A stretch of DNA of 64,000 nt from Symbiodinium microadriaticum (Eukaryota > Sar > Dinophyceae > Suessiales > Symbiodiniaceae): positions 1-64,000 of the forward strand of contig LSRX01000055.1 in the NCBI GenBank assembly GCA_001939145.1. The letters run 5' to 3'. Both the position numbers and the translations under genes were made by a program. The notes below the pieces were generated by a model. The model did not search any database and was not told where the DNA came from. It saw only the letters and a list, made by a program, of their open reading frames with translations. Shown one piece after another: positions 61,035-64,000 of this stretch. How positions within the stretch are numbered: position 1 is the stretch's first letter; the number at the start of each line of letters is the position of its first letter.

Positions 61035-61150
61035 GTACTGATGGTGCTGGTGCCGGTGCTGGTGCCGCTGCCGCTGCCGGTGCTGGTGCTGGTGCTGGCG
61101 GCGGCGGTGGTGGTGGTAGTGGTCGTGGTAGTGGTGGTGGTGGTGGTGTG
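61035..61150. repeat. GCTGGT / GGTGGT trinucleotide-type repeat
   Basis: Imperfect GGTGCTGGTGCC and GGTGGT units. A frame through it encodes only Gly/Ala, so I do not call it a gene. Confidence 0.9.
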
Positions 61151-61517
61151 AGGTTTAGGGTTTGGGGTTTAGGGTTTAGGGTTTAACCCCTCTGTGGAGA
61201 GTTGGCTCAGAACCGAGTGACTGAGATGCCTGGCCCGACTGACGGCGTAAGGTGTAATGCAAGGGTACCAAGAATTAGAGCTTGGAAGAGCAGGTTCTTT
61301 TTAGGAAGGGAGAGTTACATTATAATACAAGCATAATAAGGACCCTTGGGGAATAATACTGGTAGTTATTCCGGCGTCTATGTTACGTAGACCTCGCTCG
61401 ACACTGCAGAAATCGATTCTCGTGGACCCAGATGGGCATACACAAGTTCAGCGTTCATTTGTTTCAATAAAGGAAGCTCAGCAAATTGGGGTTCTAAGCC
61501 CTAAACTAAGCCCTACC

Positions 61518-61533
61518 CCCCCCCCCCCCCCCA
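61518..61533. repeat. Poly-C tract
   Basis: A run of about sixteen C, likely variable. Confidence 0.9.
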
Positions 61534-62040
61534 CCCCTAACATGCTCTACTAAGGTTATGTGTTGAAAGCATACTAGGTTGTGTTATATTGTAATGTAAT
61601 ATACTAGATTTTATTGTGCTATACTTTCCTACCTTATAGTTTTTGTTGCTGNCCACATGAAAGCCCCCCTAAACTCTAAACCCTAGACCCTGAGCCCTAA
61701 CCCCTAAACTCTAAACCCTAAACCCTAATCCCATTTACGTAGAGGCTCCCAAAGGTGGCCAGGCCTTCTGTGATCGAAAAAACCTAACCCGATGTGATGC
61801 GAGGTGTTTGGGGGTTGTGGTATTAGGGTTTAGGGTTTAGGGGTTTAGGGTTTATTGGTTGTGGGTTTAGGGTTTAGGGTTGAGGGTTAGCGGTTGCGGT
61901 ATTACTTTTTTAGGGCTGCAGGTTTATGGTTTTTAGGGCTTTCGGTCCTAGGTTTGGCGTTTAGGGTTGAGTGTGACGGTCGTCTGCTCCCATGCCTGGC
62001 CTGGTGGCTTGGTCTCCTTACGGGGGGTTGTTCCAAAAGT

Positions 62041-62214
62041 GGTTTAGGGTTAAGGGTTTAGGGTTAGGGTTTAGGGTTTAGGAGTTTAGGAGTTTAGGAG
62101 TTTAGGAGTTTAGGAGTTTAGGGTTTAGGGCTTTAGGGCTTCGTGTTTAGGGTTTAGGAGTTTAGGAGTTTAGGAGTTTAGGAGTTTAGGAGTTTAGGGT
62201 TTAGGGTTTAGGCT
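62041..62214. repeat. TTTAGGG and TTTAGGA array
   Basis: TTTAGGG units alternate with blocks of TTTAGGAG in groups of five, a higher-order pattern repeated twice (62082-62126 and 62154-62196). Confidence 0.92.
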
Positions 62215-62527
62215 TGGCCACTTATCACCTCTCCTTGCACAGGAGATGTGAGAGGCTGGGGTTCGGTTTCTCCCGGATGACGACGTTTTGCTTGGTGTAG
62301 CTTAGATCCGACTTTACAGCTGTAAGGTCTCGTGGCAGCAAGGTTCAAATTTCGAAGCAATATTTTTTAGCTTTCGTCCTATCTGTTTAGGGCCTAGTTG
62401 CTCCGGTGTGTCGGTTCTCAGGTTGGGGTACAGTTTCAGGTTGCGGTGCCGGTTTAGGGTTTAAGGTTTAGGGTGCAGGGCTTCATGCCACGAATCTGGC
62501 ACGGTTTTGGGCTTAGGTCTGGGAAGC

Positions 62528-62599
62528 ATGGCAATGGAAGTGTCCGGTGTGCGCCACCAAAAATCGCACGAGTATGCCCTGCCAGCGTTTTTGTTTTAG
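62528..62599 (+). CDS. Small ORF of 23 codons
   Basis: ATG at 62528: MAMEVSGVRHQKSHEYALPA then FLF and TAG, just left of the AT-rich island. Low support. Confidence 0.2.
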   Translation: MAMEVSGVRHQKSHEYALPAFLF

Positions 62600-62609
62600 C
62601 AGGTGTTGA

Positions 62610-62920
62610 GTACTGAGAGATTTCCGAAAAGATTTAAATGTAGAAATATTGAATTGTTTAACTTCTAATATGTGTGTGTTTTAAATGTGCCCTTATTAAA
62701 TTAAAAAGACAATTTTGATATTCATTGTTTGAAGAAGCTTTAATAGAAAATGCAAATGTTTACAAACCTAAATATTTCGACCTTTTCCAATACCTCAACA
62801 ATTTTTGAATATTTTGTAAGGAACACTTACAAAAGTAAACTTGTAAGCATTTAAATTGTACAAGGTTAACAGCGATTACATTTTCTAAAATGGCAATCTT
62901 TTCGAAAATCTCTCTGAGGC
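62610..62920. mobile_element. AT-rich element with inverted ends
   Basis: GAGAGATTTCCGAAAAGATT near 62615 is matched inversely by AATCTTTTCGAAAATCTCTC near 62894. The ~300 bp between are AT-rich and heptamer-free, unlike any other part of the window. A minus-strand frame of 79 codons (62760-62999; MEKLKLKSYRWPTGLREIFE and on) overlaps its right end, so it may carry foreign coding DNA or be non-coding. Confidence 0.6.
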
Positions 62921-63191
62921 CTGTTGGCCATCTATAGCTTTTCAGTTTTAATTTTTCCATCTTGTTGTTAATACATGTTAACCCGGATATTTCAAGCATG
63001 TAAATCTAAATCTTGGAAAACGGTAGCGGCCAAACAGCGCACGAGGGTTCAACCCACGTGGGACCCACCTAGGGCTCTAGGATTTAGGAGTTGGAGGTTT
63101 AAAGGGTTAATTTAAACCCTAAACCCAAAACCCTAAACCCTAAACCCAAAGCCCTAAACCCTAAACCATTTCGACGAAGTTTAATTCCAAG

Positions 63192-63278
63192 ACGTGCCAA
63201 ACCGATGGCGTTGAGCGCAGGAGTTGGCAGGAAGCCCTCAGTCCGGCCACCCCGGGGTCCAAGTATTCAAACAAAGGG
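63192..63278 (+). CDS. Exon-like segment
   Basis: After TAATTCCAAG the frame reads RAKPMALSAGVGRKPSVRPP then RGPSIQTK and ends before GGTTTAGGG. CCCTAAA upstream, TTTAGGG downstream. A possible last exon with KFAEAHVAVPRKS and TAG follows at 63301-63342. Confidence 0.35.
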
Positions 63279-63602
63279 TTTAGGGTTTAGGGTTTAGGGA
63301 AGTTTGCTGAGGCCCACGTGGCCGTACCTAGGAAATCTTAGCCCGAAGCATTAGGAAAATCGTGCACAACCCCATGGTTCACAGGAGCCGATTAAACCCT
63401 CTAAGCCCCTAAATCCTAAACCCCAAGCCCCTAAACCCCCAAGCCCCTAAACCCCCAAGCCCTAAACCCTAAGCCCCTAAACCCCTAAGCTAAGCAAAAA
63501 AAACGCGCTTGCTTGGACCCCGGGCTGTTAATGCCTCTACCCTTGCGATTCCAGGTTTAGACTCAGAGAGTCCCTGGAGGATCAGGGTTTACCGTCCTTT
63601 CT

Positions 63603-63672
63603 TGAGGGTTTAGGGTTTAGGGTTTAGGGTTTAGGGTTTTAGGGTTTAGGGTTTAGGGTTTAGGGTTTATAG
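63603..63672. repeat. TTTAGGG array
   Basis: Nine near-perfect heptamers in one orientation. Confidence 0.95.
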
Positions 63673-64000
63673 GGTTTAAAGTACAGTTTCTCTTAGGAAT
63701 CCTTTCGGATCTTTACGCAACTATGAGCTCTTTCATGCTTCAATTTAAGGATGCTGTTCTGGTGTTTTAAGGTTTTGGGGTTTGAATGTAGTTGAGTGTT
63801 TAGAGTCTAGGGTCTAGGTTTGGCCCAGGTTCGAGGGTGTGGGGTTTAGGGCTTACAGAAGAGGATGCGAGCTTAAGGGTGAGAGTGTTTGAAGTTTCAG
63901 GTGTAGTTATGGCTTTCTAAAAGAAAGAAAACTTAAACCTACACCGTAAACCTAGTGGGTTTATGTTTAGGGTTCAGGGTCTCAGTTGGTCAGGATGGAA

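Noticed and set aside
60968-61186. Gly/Ala-rich open frame
   Set aside because: It is carried by a GCTGGT-type repeat and ends in TTTAGGG sequence; no support as a gene.
1-64000. CRISPR-like arrays
   Set aside because: The regular repeats are 7-8 bp heptamers without unique spacers, in a eukaryotic setting.
1-64000. tRNA, rRNA, snRNA or spliced-leader genes
   Set aside because: I looked for cloverleaf B-box patterns, conserved rRNA cores and the dinoflagellate spliced-leader core and saw none; a covariance search would be decisive.

Overview
The window reads as nuclear DNA of a dinoflagellate, most likely a Symbiodiniaceae-type alga. The support is: tiny exons on the + strand, many apparent GC-AG introns, a SWEET sugar transporter, a LINE-type RNase H remnant, and above all thousands of intact and degenerate copies of the TTTAGGG heptamer (plant/alveolate telomere type) spread through non-coding DNA instead of sitting at a chromosome end. 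No bacterial operon, rRNA, tRNA, CRISPR array or spliced-leader sequence was recognised. Other TTTAGGG organisms (chromerids, plants) cannot be excluded from sequence alone.

Layout. 0-1.3 kb: an AT-rich inverted repeat, then heptamer-rich DNA. 1.27-11.78 kb: a 4.5-kb segment present twice, directly repeated and virtually identical. About 11.4-34.9 kb: the best gene structure I can read, a WD40 beta-propeller gene on the + strand made of very short exons (24-69 bp) separated by introns of 0.2-8.6 kb; joining these exons in phase rebuilds canonical WD40 blades. Inside its introns lie a LINE RNase H fragment (24.2-24.8 kb), MITE-like elements, a 743-base gap and open segments of unclear meaning. 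36-41 kb: small exon-like segments and an overlapping ORF pair. 42.4-43.9 kb: a two-exon SWEET transporter, the clearest protein gene. 44-64 kb: heptamer-rich DNA with scattered exon-like segments (a PDZ exon at 48.25 kb, a three-exon C-terminus at 51.2-51.8 kb, a Cys-rich exon at 54.9 kb, a possible small gene split by a MITE at 56.3 kb) and an AT-rich island at 62.6-62.9 kb.

Two themes link the parts. First, at many exons the downstream (donor) side opens with GTTTAGGG-like sequence, while the upstream (acceptor) side is CCCTAAA-rich, so the two ends of an intron are complementary and could pair. Second, at least nine families of roughly 80-300 bp inverted-repeat elements recur, and several copies sit exactly where an intron is needed, with GT or GC near the start and AG near the end, like introners. 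Most exon-like segments outside WD40 and SWEET rest only on open frame plus splice-like ends, and a 30-codon open frame is common by chance, so their confidence is low. Several isolated Ns join duplicated sequence, which points to local assembly artefacts.
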